From: JAUWQU01 sp964605095
Lineage (GTDB): Bacteria > Planctomycetota > Phycisphaerae > SM23-33
Assembly: GCA_964605095.1 (NCBI GenBank)
Contig: CAZSBS010000011.1
Location: 1 to 33,848 of the forward strand
Length of the DNA: 33,848 bases
Reading direction: 5' to 3'
Shown: piece by piece, positions 6,346 to 15,200 of the stretch
Layout of the letters: every line of letters starts with the position of its first letter
Position numbering within the stretch: position 1 is the first letter of the stretch
The notes under the pieces: generated by a model
Told to the model about the DNA's origin: nothing
Databases searched by the model: none
Seen by the model: the letters and a program-made list of their open reading frames with translations, nothing else
Made by a program: the position numbers and the translations under genes

Positions 6346-8085
6346 CTAGAACATTCCGACGACCTGCCCGTTCTCGTCGAGGTCGATATCCATGAATGCC
6401 GGGCGGCTTGGCAGGCCCGGCATGGTTCGCATCGCCCCCAGCAGCGGGTAGAGGAAGCCCGCCCCGGCCGCGGCGCGAACCTCGCACACCGGCACGGTAA
6501 AGCCCGTCGGCACGCCCTTCAGCGTCGGATCGTGGCTGAGCGATAGATGAGTCTTGGCCATGCAGATCGGCAGATGGCTCAGGCCCGCCCTGTCGTACGA
6601 GGCGATCTGCTTCTCGGCCAGCGGCTCGTACTTGACGGCCGAGGCCAGGTAAACCTTCTTGCAGATGGTCTCGATCTTCTCCTTGATGGGCATCGCGTCG
6701 GGGTACAGCAGGTGGAAGTTCGAGGGCTTCTCGCAGGCGGCGACGACGGCCTCGGCCAGCGCCACCGCGCCCTTGCCGCCCAGTGCCCAGTGGTTTGCCA
6801 CGACGGCGGCCTCGGCCCCGGCCTTCTCAGCCGCCTTGCGGGCAAGCTCCAACTCCGCCTTGGTGTCAGTCGGGAACTGGTTGATCGCCACCACCACCGG
6901 CACGCCGTACATGCGCGCGATCTCGATGCACCGCGCAAGGTTGCAGACGCCCGCTTCGAGCAGATCGAGGTTCTCCTGGGTGTACTCGGGCCCCAAAGGC
7001 TTGCCCGGGATGACCTGAGGCCCGCCGCCGTGCATCTTCAGCGCCCGGATCGTGCCGACGACCACCACGCAGTTGGGACGCAGCCCGCTGACGCGGCACT
7101 TGATGTCGAAAAACTTCTCCATGCCGATGTCCGCGCCGAAGCCGCTCTCGGTGACAACGTAATCGGCAAGCTTCAGCGCGATCCGGTCGGCGATGATCGA
7201 GCTGTTGCCCTGGGCGATGTTGGCGAACGGACCGGCGTGAATGAACGCGGGCTGGCCCTCGATCGTCTGCATCAGGTTCGGCTTGATCGCGTCCTTCATC
7301 AGCACCATCATCGCACCGGCACAGCCCAACTGCTCAGCCGTCACCGGATCGCCCTTGCGGTTCATGCCGATGATGATCTGCCCGAGACGCTTGCGCATGT
7401 CCTTGATATCGGTGGCAAGGGCAAGAATGGCCATGATCTCCGACCCCACGGATATGTCGAAGCCGGTCTTGCGGCGCGGCCCGTCCATCCAGTTGTCGCT
7501 CAGGCCGGTCTCGATGAAACGCAAAGTCGCGTCGTTGACGTCAACCACCCGCCGCCAAGTGATGGTCTCGGGGTCGATGTCCAGCGTAGGCATGCCCTTT
7601 GTCTCCCAGCCGGGCCTGGACTCGTGGCGGACCCGCGCGTCGATGGCGGCCGCGAGTAGATTATTGGCAATGCTCACCGCGTGAATGTCGCCTGTCAGGT
7701 GGAGGTTGAACTCCTCCATCGGAATGACCTGGCTGTAGCCGCCGCCGGCGGCGCCGCCCTTGATGCCGAACGTCGGACCCATTGAGGGCTGGCGTATGCA
7801 CAGGAAGGCTTTCTTGCCGATCTGCCCCAGCGCCTGGGTCAGGCCGACGCTCGTGGTGGTCTTGCCCTCACCCAGCGGCGTGGGCGTGATGGCGGTCACG
7901 TCGATGTACTTGCCGTTGGGCTTGTCCGCCAGGGCGTCGAGGATGCCAAGCTGGACCTTCGCCTTGACACTGCCGTAAGGCTCGAGAAACTCCTGCCTTA
8001 TGCCCGCGCGGGCGGCGATCTCGGTGATCGGCTTGGCCGTTGCGGCGCGGGAAATGTCAATGTCGGACGGAACGGACGGGGCCAT
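6346..8085 (-). CDS. fhs: Formate--tetrahydrofolate ligase
   Basis: This 579-residue enzyme joins formate to tetrahydrofolate using ATP, giving 10-formyl-THF for purine and formyl-Met synthesis or for the methyl branch of the Wood-Ljungdahl pathway. It has EPYGSVKAKV (35-44), the P-loop TPTPLGEGKTTTSVGL (67-82), RQPSMGPTFGIKGGAAGGG (98-116) and HALGGKG-like ALGGKG. Length and motifs fit an intact monofunctional enzyme. The start at 8085 has AAGGAGA eight bases upstream. The frame stays open far upstream, but that stretch is purine-rich tract and fdhD antisense, not protein. It is divergent from fdhD, which links both genes to formate. The 3' end abuts the foldback element. Confidence 0.97.
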   Translation of the reverse strand: MAPSVPSDIDISRAATAKPITEIAARAGIRQEFLEPYGSVKAKVQLGILDALADKPNGKYIDVTAITPTPLGEGKTTTSVGLTQALGQIGKKAFLCIRQPSMGPTFGIKGGAAGGGYSQVIPMEEFNLHLTGDIHAVSIANNLLAAAIDARVRHESRPGWETKGMPTLDIDPETITWRRVVDVNDATLRFIETGLSDNWMDGPRRKTGFDISVGSEIMAILALATDIKDMRKRLGQIIIGMNRKGDPVTAEQLGCAGAMMVLMKDAIKPNLMQTIEGQPAFIHAGPFANIAQGNSSIIADRIALKLADYVVTESGFGADIGMEKFFDIKCRVSGLRPNCVVVVGTIRALKMHGGGPQVIPGKPLGPEYTQENLDLLEAGVCNLARCIEIARMYGVPVVVAINQFPTDTKAELELARKAAEKAGAEAAVVANHWALGGKGAVALAEAVVAACEKPSNFHLLYPDAMPIKEKIETICKKVYLASAVKYEPLAEKQIASYDRAGLSHLPICMAKTHLSLSHDPTLKGVPTGFTVPVCEVRAAAGAGFLYPLLGAMRTMPGLPSRPAFMDIDLDENGQVVGMF

Positions 8086-8440
8086 TACAAGTCTCCTTGG
8101 CTCAACTTCAACTTCTTTTATTCTTCTATTCTTTTGTTCTTTTGTTCTTCTCTTCTTCGCCGGCACAGTGCATCCGCCCTGACTGCCAGGGCGCCCGCAC
8201 CGCCAAAGCAAACGGATCGCGGAGTCTACGCTCGCCGGCGGCGTCACGCAAGCGGGGACAAGATGTTTTCTGGTGCAGCTTGTGCCAGTTTTGGAAGAAA
8301 ATATGAGTCCTATGGGACGTATAGGACTTATCGGTCCAACGCCCGCCCTGAGCCCGTCCTCCCGCGAGCCTTGATCGACGCGGCCCCAAAGCGTATCGTC
8401 TAAATAATCGCAACCAGCCGCCCTTTCGAAAGGCTCAGCC
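8086..8440. other. Divergent intergenic region between fhs and fdhD
   Basis: There is no gene here. It contains a pyrimidine-only-like tract (about 8106-8158; purine-rich AAGAACAAAAGAA on the fhs strand) and the palindromic repeat at 8305-8330. Promoters for both divergent genes should lie here. A possible fdhD promoter is TTGATC (8371-8376), 17 bases, TATCGT (8394-8399). Confidence 0.55.
8305..8330. repeat. Palindromic GTCCTAT repeat, copy 1
   Basis: GTCCTAT (8307-8313) and ATAGGAC (8321-8327) form a short hairpin. The neighbourhood shares TAAGTCCTAT with the longer repeat at 29577-29620, so this appears to be a dispersed intergenic element. Confidence 0.55.
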
Positions 8441-9283
8441 ATGACCGAGTACGCGCCTGACAATCGGCAGCAGCCTGCCGGCGACCCGCTGCCGAACGAG
8501 CGCCAACCAACTTGCCAGTGCGCGATCCGCAAGTACGCTGACGGGCACTTCACTGCCATGAACGACCAGGTAGTCGCCGAGGCCCGCGTCGAGCTTGTCG
8601 TCAACGACGATGAGCTTCGCCTGGCCCTTCTGTGCCTGCCGCGACAGTTGCCGGAACTGGCCGTGGGATTCCTTCGCGGCGAGGGCGCCCTGCGCAGCCG
8701 CGACGAGATCGAGCGAATCGACATGGACCAGGCAGGCCGGACCGTTCGCCTGCACGGGCGATTCGATCCGGACGCCCTTGACGCCATCCGCCGTCGCTGG
8801 ACGTGGGGCACCGGCTGTGGCGGCGGCGGCACGTCGGCCCAGCTTAATCCAGAGGCGTACCAGCCGCTTGCCTCCAGCCTGGAGGTGGGCGCCGAGACGC
8901 TCGTTGGTCTGGTCCGCGGGTTTATGGGCGCCATGGACATGTGGAAGGCCACTGGCGGGGTCCACGCATGCGCACTGGCAAGCGAGGCCGAACTGCTCAT
9001 CGTCGCCGAGGACATAGGACGCCACAACGCATTCGACAAAGTCATCGGCCGGGCCGTGCTCGACGGATTGGACACGTCCGACAAGCTCATTCTCACCACG
9101 GGCCGGCTTTCGGCGGAGATGGTCTCCAAGGCGGTAGCGGCTCACGTGCCGATAGTGGTCGGCCGAGGCGCGGTCACGGCCCTGGCGATCGACCTGGCCC
9201 GCAAGTTCGGCCTGACGCTCGTGGGCTTCGCCCGCGCGGGGCAATTCAACGTATACACGGGGTTTCAACGAATCATGGGGTAG
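8441..9283 (+). CDS. fdhD: Formate dehydrogenase accessory sulfurtransferase FdhD
   Basis: This 280-residue protein is of the FdhD family, which passes sulfur from a cysteine desulfurase to the molybdenum/tungsten cofactor of formate dehydrogenase. Visible motifs are FLRGEGAL (78-85), TGGVHACAL (about 169-177), EDIGRHNAFDKVIG (about 187-200) and GRLSAEMVSKA (about 219-229). The active-site loop reads GTGCGGGGTS: Cys126 matches E. coli Cys121, but the second cysteine of the CxxC pair is Gly129. AAAGG lies about ten bases before the ATG. No formate dehydrogenase gene is in the window. The desulfurase at 3827 is a natural sulfur donor, which is an inference. Confidence 0.93.
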   Translation: MTEYAPDNRQQPAGDPLPNERQPTCQCAIRKYADGHFTAMNDQVVAEARVELVVNDDELRLALLCLPRQLPELAVGFLRGEGALRSRDEIERIDMDQAGRTVRLHGRFDPDALDAIRRRWTWGTGCGGGGTSAQLNPEAYQPLASSLEVGAETLVGLVRGFMGAMDMWKATGGVHACALASEAELLIVAEDIGRHNAFDKVIGRAVLDGLDTSDKLILTTGRLSAEMVSKAVAAHVPIVVGRGAVTALAIDLARKFGLTLVGFARAGQFNVYTGFQRIMG

Positions 9284-9632
9284 TAGCCGGGGGCCGGGAG
9301 AAACAAACGGTGGATCCGGGAAAAGCAAGAACCACGGCACCCGCAAATCTCCGTCTATGCGCCGTCAGCCCCCCTTGGGGGCCCAGGGCATTCGGGCCTG
9401 GTGAAATATCGCGAGTCTTCTTCCCATTGTTCTTCCTCTCCGCGCTCTCAGGAGCCTCCGCGTGAAACACGCTGTTTCTTCTTCGAGGGATATGCCTTTC
9501 CATCATCCGCACGAGACATGCTTTCTACAATCCCTTTCGCCGTGGTCGCGTTTGGGGTACAATTCGCGGCGTTCGTGGCCGGTGGGCTGAGACGCCGATC
9601 GAGTTGGAGCGGTCCTCCGTTTGGGATAACAC
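9284..9632. other. Intergenic region with dispersed repeat
   Basis: There is no gene. It contains a C-run/G-run hairpin (about 9368-9383, GCCCCCCTTGGGGGCC) without a following T-run, then a single copy of the CTCCGCG/CGCGTGAAACA repeat family at 9429-9478. Nothing else is recognisable. Confidence 0.55.
9429..9478. repeat. Dispersed foldback-family repeat, single copy
   Basis: Its reverse complement contains AGAAACAGCGTGTTTCACGC and a CGCGGAGAGGAAG end. It closely matches 20989-21037, and its central GCGGAGG/CGCGGAG part matches the outer arms at 6135-6330 and 12477-12632. Confidence 0.65.
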
Positions 9633-10538
9633 ATGAGCTTATTAGTTACCGGCAGCATCGGCATTGACACCGTGGAGGCGCCTTCGGGCAAGGTTGTTGA
9701 CGCTCTTGGCGGATCGAGCATTTACTTTGCCTATGCGGCGAGTTTCTTCACCGACGTTCGGCTGGTCGGCGTCGTCGGCGACGACTGCCCGCCGGACTTC
9801 CTAAAGCCCCTGCGCGAAAACCCGCGGATAGACCTGGCCGGGCTGGAAATCCGCGCCGGCAGCAAGACCTTCCGCTGGCACGGGCGATACCACGACGACG
9901 TCAACGTGCGCGACACCGTCTCGGTGGACCTGAACGTCCTGGGCGAGGTCGGGCCGACCATCCCGGAGGCATTCCGCGACAGTAGGTACGTCTTCCTGGC
10001 CAACACTCACCCGGCCTTGCAACTGGAGCTGCTCGGCCAGCTCGCGGAGCCGTCGCTCGTCGTGGCCGACACGATGGACCTGTGGATCACCACTGAACTC
10101 GACGCGCTTAACGCCCTGCTGGGCCATATCGACGGCCTGGTCCTCAACGATTCCGAGGCCAAGCTGATGACTGGCAAGGCTAACGTGGTCGAGGCCGGGC
10201 TGGAGATCGCGCGCAGGGTGCGGCGCTTCGTCGTGGTGAAAAAGGGCGAGCACGGCAGCCTGCTTTTCGCGGGCGAGAAGGTCTTCGCCCTGCCGAGCTA
10301 CCCTACGCGGAATGTGGTGGACCCCACCGGCGCCGGCGACAGCTTCGCGGGCGCCATGATGGGCTACCTTGCCGCGGCGGACAGCTTCGACGTCCCGGTC
10401 CTGCGAAAGGCCATCGCACTGGGCACTGTCACCGCCAGCATCGAGTTGGAAGACTTCTCGCTCAACCGGTTCCTGACGACCACCCGGGCCGAAATCGACG
10501 CGCGACTGGCGGAGTTCAAGGATTTGACAACGTTCTAG
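9633..10538 (+). CDS. PfkB-family carbohydrate/nucleoside kinase
   Basis: This is a 301-residue ribokinase-fold sugar or nucleoside kinase. It opens with LLVTGSIGIDTVEAP, has the substrate-side GGSSIYFAY (26-34), a mid-region LNDSEAKLMTG (171-181), and the PfkB signature DPTGAGDSFAG (230-240) with catalytic Asp236 and the anion hole. No member-specific residues let me name the substrate. There is no strong Shine-Dalgarno before the ATG at 9633. The next gene follows after 16 bases, so they are probably cotranscribed. The protein is cytoplasmic. Confidence 0.9.
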   Translation: MSLLVTGSIGIDTVEAPSGKVVDALGGSSIYFAYAASFFTDVRLVGVVGDDCPPDFLKPLRENPRIDLAGLEIRAGSKTFRWHGRYHDDVNVRDTVSVDLNVLGEVGPTIPEAFRDSRYVFLANTHPALQLELLGQLAEPSLVVADTMDLWITTELDALNALLGHIDGLVLNDSEAKLMTGKANVVEAGLEIARRVRRFVVVKKGEHGSLLFAGEKVFALPSYPTRNVVDPTGAGDSFAGAMMGYLAAADSFDVPVLRKAIALGTVTASIELEDFSLNRFLTTTRAEIDARLAEFKDLTTF

Positions 10539-10554
10539 CCGCCGGAGACAATCG

Positions 10555-11121
10555 ATGGCGATTCGCACCTTCGTGGCACTGGACTTGGACACCCCGATTC
10601 GCCGGGCCATAGCCGACGCGGCCGAGGGACTGCCCACCGACGGCGGGAAGGTTCGTTGGGTCGAGCCGCAGAACCTGCACGTCACGCTGAAGTTCCTGGG
10701 CGATGTGCCGGACGCGGACGTGGTGAACGTGTGCCGGGCCGTCGAGGCCGTCGCTGGCAGGCTCGATCCACTGACGTTCGACGTGGTCAGCCTGGAGTGT
10801 ACCCCGGACCGCGGGCCGGTGAAGATGATCTGGGCCGGAGTCCGCGACCCGGACGGTAAGCTGGCTAAGGCCTTCGGCGAGTTGGAAGCGGCCATGGAAG
10901 TACTGGGCTTCGATGTCGAGCGGCGGGCGTTCAGGCCGCACCTAACCGTCGGGCGCGTCCGCTACTGCCCGAACCCCGCCGCTCTGAGGCAGGCGACGGC
11001 CCGGCTGGGCGATAAGGAGTTCGGCACGCAAGACGCCGACGACATGGTGGTTTACAGCAGCCAACTCACCAAAGAAGGGCCTGTTTACGCCGCCATGGCG
11101 CACTGCCGGCTTGGGCAGTAG
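10555..11121 (+). CDS. thpR: RNA 2',3'-cyclic phosphodiesterase (2'-5' RNA ligase family)
   Basis: This 188-residue 2H phosphoesterase carries two catalytic motifs, HVT (42-44, in LHVTLKFLG) and HLT (129-131, in PHLTVGRV). Length and spacing match bacterial ThpR/LigT. The family opens 2',3'-cyclic phosphates on RNA ends and can join 2'-5' tRNA halves in vitro. The start FVALDLD is typical, and GGAG precedes the ATG. It follows the PfkB gene closely. A GC-poor stretch with T-runs after the stop (11143-11171) may end the transcript. Confidence 0.93.
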   Translation: MAIRTFVALDLDTPIRRAIADAAEGLPTDGGKVRWVEPQNLHVTLKFLGDVPDADVVNVCRAVEAVAGRLDPLTFDVVSLECTPDRGPVKMIWAGVRDPDGKLAKAFGELEAAMEVLGFDVERRAFRPHLTVGRVRYCPNPAALRQATARLGDKEFGTQDADDMVVYSSQLTKEGPVYAAMAHCRLGQ

Positions 11122-11172
11122 CGGCCGGCGGCGAAACGGCTGACGTTTTTTCAGGGATTTTTGTTTTTTCTA

Positions 11173-11201
11173 TTGCGGCACCCAAACAGAAGCCTTACAT
11201 T
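11173..11201 (+). promoter_or_regulatory. Candidate sigma-70 promoter for recA
   Basis: TTGCGG (11173-11178), a 17-base spacer and TACATT (11196-11201) lie in an AT-rich island 130 bases before recA. The match is moderate. I could not identify a LexA site. Confidence 0.35.
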
Positions 11202-11333
11202 ATTTAATAAGCGGCCGGAGCCTTGAAGTACGGCAAAAGACTTTGGCCGCGGGCATGTCGGCGGATATCCTGGCGGCCTGGCCGCACCCGCACGGCGTGC
11301 CATGCAGGTGGGTTCTTTGAAGGAGACGGACAG

Positions 11334-12464
<1,131 letters not shown>

Positions 12465-12476
12465 GAAAAGCAAAGG

Positions 12477-12632
12477 CCTCACGCGGAGGTCGCAGAGGAC
12501 GCAGAGAAAGAAGAGAAAAGCTAAGCAACGATAAACACAGATAACGGCCTTTCTTTTATCAGTTCTTATCTGAGTTCATCATTGCCTGTCTTCTTTTATT
12601 CTCCGTGTCCTCTGCGACCTCTGCGTGAGGTC
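12477..12632. repeat. Foldback element between recA and aroA
   Basis: The outer arms are 12477-12515 (core CTCACGCGGAGGTCGCAGAG) and 12591-12632 in inverse orientation (core CCTCTGCGACCTCTGCGTGA). They match over about 35 bases with few differences. The loop contains ACAGATAA (12537-12544) and inverse TTATCTGA. It is the same architecture and family as 6135-6330. Its position just after the recA stop would suit a terminator-like hairpin. Confidence 0.75.
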
Positions 12633-12705
12633 TTGTTGTTTCTCCGTTGGTCTTGAAAGATCGCCCGCGGGTGCATACGATGCAGAGCCCATTAAGGAGC
12701 CTGAC

Positions 12706-13989
12706 ATGGACCTTGCCGTACAGAGATCGCCGCACATGCACGGGACCATGCGGATCCCGCCGAACAAGAGTCACTCGTTCCGCGCGCTTATCATGGCCGG
12801 CCTGGCCGAGGGCGTCAGCCGGATCGTCGCCCCGGCGGTTTCCAACGACTGGATGCGCGGCATCGAGGCCCTTGAGATGCTCGGGGCCAAGGTGGACCCC
12901 AAGGCCAACCACCTCTGGGAGATCACCGGCACGGCCGGGCAACTCAAGACGCCCGACGACGTCATAGACTGCGGCAACAGCGGGATTATCCTGCGTTTCT
13001 TCATGGGCCTGGCGGCTTGTTGCGAAGGCTACACCGTGCTCAGCGGGGATGAGTCCATCCGGCATCTTCGTGTATGCCAGCCGCTGATCAACGCGATCAA
13101 CAACCTGGGCGGCTGGGCGGTCAGCACCAAGGGCGACGGCCACGGACCCGTCGTCGTTCGCGGGCGGCTCAAGGGCGGGCGGACGGAGCTTGACGGCATG
13201 GACTCCCAGCCCGTCTCGGCCCTGTTGATAGCCACGGCCCTGGCCGACGCGCCGACCGACCTGATCGTCCGAAACCCCGGCGAAAAGCCCTGGGTCGGCG
13301 TGACGCTCCACTGGCTAAGCCGCTGCGGCGTGGAATACAGCAACGAGGACTACACCCACTACCGCGTTCGCGGCAAGAGCCGTTGGAAGGGCTTCGATGT
13401 CAACGTGCCGCTCGACTGGTCGGCCGCGCTGTACCCGATAGTGGCGGCCGTGCTCAGCGAGGACAGCGAGGTCCGCGTGCCGGGCATGGATTTCCAGGAC
13501 TGCCAGGGCGACAAGCTGGTTATCGACGTCCTTCGCCAGATGGGCGCGGACATAGCCATCGAGGGCGACACGGTGATCGCCCGCTCCAGCAAGCTCAGGG
13601 GCCGGGAAATCGACTGCAACGACTTCATCGACCAGTTCATGCTGCTGGCGGTGGTGGGTGCCCAGGCCGAGGGCGAGACGGTGCTGACCAACGCGGAAAT
13701 CTGCCGGCACAAGGAGTGCGACCGCATCACGGGAATCTGCCAGGCACTCAAGGCGATGGGCGCCAGCGTGACCGAACGGCCCGACGGTCTGGTCGTGCGC
13801 GGCGGGCGCCTCCGAGGCGTCCATCTCAACAGCAAGGCCGACCACCGGATGGTAATGACCCTCGCCGTCGCCGGCCTGGTTGCTGAAGGCACAACTGTCA
13901 TCTCCGACGTCGAGTGCGTCAAGAAGACCTTCCCCTCGTTCGTCACGGAGATGCAGTCGATCGGCTGCGACATGGACAAAATCGGCTGA
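12706..13989 (+). CDS. aroA: 3-phosphoshikimate 1-carboxyvinyltransferase (EPSP synthase)
   Basis: This 427-residue enzyme makes EPSP from shikimate-3-phosphate and PEP. Conserved active-site residues are Lys21, Ser22 and Arg26 (NKSHSFR), SQPVSALL (167-174), Asp309 (FIDQFMLLA), Glu337 (KECDR), Arg340, Arg381 (DHRMVM) and Lys406/407. The PEP loop reads GNSGIILRFF (90-99) where E. coli has GNAGTAMRPL, so Ile94 replaces Thr97 and Phe98 replaces Pro101. The following motif SIRHLRV is also unusual (SLRxRPM is common). AAGGAG sits six bases before the ATG. It is an intact but divergent member. A related enolpyruvyl transferase is possible but less likely. Confidence 0.9.
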   Translation: MDLAVQRSPHMHGTMRIPPNKSHSFRALIMAGLAEGVSRIVAPAVSNDWMRGIEALEMLGAKVDPKANHLWEITGTAGQLKTPDDVIDCGNSGIILRFFMGLAACCEGYTVLSGDESIRHLRVCQPLINAINNLGGWAVSTKGDGHGPVVVRGRLKGGRTELDGMDSQPVSALLIATALADAPTDLIVRNPGEKPWVGVTLHWLSRCGVEYSNEDYTHYRVRGKSRWKGFDVNVPLDWSAALYPIVAAVLSEDSEVRVPGMDFQDCQGDKLVIDVLRQMGADIAIEGDTVIARSSKLRGREIDCNDFIDQFMLLAVVGAQAEGETVLTNAEICRHKECDRITGICQALKAMGASVTERPDGLVVRGGRLRGVHLNSKADHRMVMTLAVAGLVAEGTTVISDVECVKKTFPSFVTEMQSIGCDMDKIG

Positions 13990-14051
13990 ATCCCGGGCCG
14001 ACGCCACAGACGATCGTGAACTGCACCAGGGGTTTTTACCTGCCGCCTGCC

Positions 14052-14813
14052 TCAGGAGCCGTACTCGACGGTCTGGTGGGCGGTGCTGCGCATCTTCCTG
14101 GTCGTCGAGGCGGCGGCACTTTTGCGTTTGCGGCGCCGGCCGGGCTCGGGAATGTCCAACTTCGGCACCCGAACAGGGTGGTCGAGGACCACCCGGATAG
14201 CCTCGGTGACATTTGAGGCGAACAGATCAGCCTTGATCTCGTCAGAAAGGCCCTCGGCCCGATTGAACACACCGCCCATGATCAGCACCTGCATATCCGC
14301 GCAGACGCCGACGCCGCGAATGAGGCTAATCAGTTTGCGGGTGTTGGGAACGCCGGCTGGCTTGGTGCCATAAATGCAGAGAATGTCAGGAGTTGTCTTG
14401 CCGACAAATTGCAGAATCTCGTCGTTGGGCACCCCGCTGCCCAGAAACCACACGCTCCAGCCTATCGCCTCGAACAGGTCGGCTGTGATCTGGGCGCCAA
14501 GCTCCTCGCCCTCCCCGTCGCCACAGACAACGACCATCCGCAGGCCGCTCTTGGGCGCCCGGGCGAGCATGCCCTGGAGTTGGTCGGCTATCATCCGGTT
14601 GATCCGCGTGGCCATGTGCTCCATGATGAGGTTGATGTGGTTGCGGCGAAACAGGCTGTCCACCTGCTCCATCGCCGGCCAGATTATCATCTTCAGCAGC
14701 TTACACGAGGGAATCCCCCTATCCTGCGCCGCGAGAATCAACTCCCTTGCCTGACAACGCTTACCGACGAAGAGGTGCTCAAGGTACTGCTTGAAGAGTT
14801 CGGGCATCGACAT
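14052..14813 (-). CDS. Cobalamin-binding domain protein, CarH-like, no HTH
   Basis: This 253-residue protein has a helical cap (about 5-85) with MEHMATRINR (65-73), like the ExH..T pattern of CarH/MetH caps. A Rossmann-like B12 domain follows (about 92-215) with VVVCGDGEGEELGAQ, GWSVWFLGSGVP and LCIYGTKPAG. The B12-ligand motif (DxHxxG, or GExHxLG in CarH) appears as GEGEELG, so Glu103 stands for the histidine. The last 30 residues are strongly basic (RRRKRK). There is no MerR-type HTH and no methyltransferase partner nearby. It could be a light- or B12-responsive regulator or a degenerate corrinoid carrier. The start at 14813 precedes MSMPELFKQYLEHL; longer frames upstream look non-coding. 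Confidence 0.8.
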   Translation of the reverse strand: MSMPELFKQYLEHLFVGKRCQARELILAAQDRGIPSCKLLKMIIWPAMEQVDSLFRRNHINLIMEHMATRINRMIADQLQGMLARAPKSGLRMVVVCGDGEGEELGAQITADLFEAIGWSVWFLGSGVPNDEILQFVGKTTPDILCIYGTKPAGVPNTRKLISLIRGVGVCADMQVLIMGGVFNRAEGLSDEIKADLFASNVTEAIRVVLDHPVRVPKLDIPEPGRRRKRKSAAASTTRKMRSTAHQTVEYGS

Positions 14814-14967
14814 GGCTATTCGTCCTGTTTCGCGCCACCAGGCAGGCTTCCTTGTGTACCTGGCAACTTCCTTTTTTCCCGGCCAGGAATCCTTCCCAGC
14901 CTTGACCTTGCCTTTTTGTGTTAAGCTAGGCACTCTGCGGTACACAGGTAAAATCGGAAAACGGGGA

Positions 14968-14995
14968 TTGAAAACTTGAGGGGAATTGTTAAAAT
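14968..14995 (+). promoter_or_regulatory. Candidate sigma-70 promoter for ispF-cysS
   Basis: TTGAAA (14968-14973), a 16-base spacer and TAAAAT (14990-14995) each match the consensus at five of six positions. This implies a leader of about 200 bases containing the 15033-15160 inverted repeat. Confidence 0.4.
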
Positions 14996-15032
14996 AGATA
15001 ATCTGCGTTATTGGGGCAATACAGCCGGAAAG

Positions 15033-15160
15033 AGAACGGCGGAACTCGGAACATGGAGCCCGGAACACCGGGTGCCGTTCTTCTTCGTTCCTGATTCCGC
15101 TGTTTCTCTTTTCCCCGGGTTCCCGGTTCCACTGTTCGCTTCTACAGGTTCCGCCGTTCT
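15033..15160. repeat. Inverted 13-mers in ispF leader
   Basis: AGAACGGCGGAAC (15033-15045) is the exact reverse complement of GTTCCGCCGTTCT (15148-15160). The segment between is rich in GGAAC and GTTCC half-sites. It could fold in the mRNA leader; no function is established. Confidence 0.6.
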
Positions 15161-15200
15161 TCTCCTTGCCCACAAGGGCCGATTGTCATACTTTATGGCC

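Larger units (their letters stand above)
14814..15194. other. Divergent intergenic region upstream of ispF
   Basis: There is no gene. It holds a candidate promoter (14968-14995) and a GGAAC-rich segment with inverted 13-mers AGAACGGCGGAAC (15033-15045) and GTTCCGCCGTTCT (15148-15160). The latter forms a hairpin-capable leader just before ispF. Between them are several TTCC/GGAA half-repeats, suggesting a decayed repeat element. Confidence 0.5.

Noticed and set aside
6547..7659. Long plus-strand frame antisense to fhs
   Set aside because: It is a shadow of the GC-rich fhs coding strand with a His/Arg/Gly-rich unnatural composition.
8086..9129. N-terminal extension of formate-THF ligase (long open frame up to 9129 on the minus strand)
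   Set aside because: The extra 348 codons run through a purine tract and antisense to fdhD; a strong ribosome-binding site supports the start at 8085.
14814..15173. Longer B12-binding protein starting at 15173
   Set aside because: The added sequence is encoded by the GGAAC repeat segment and is low-complexity; the conserved helical cap starts at 14813.
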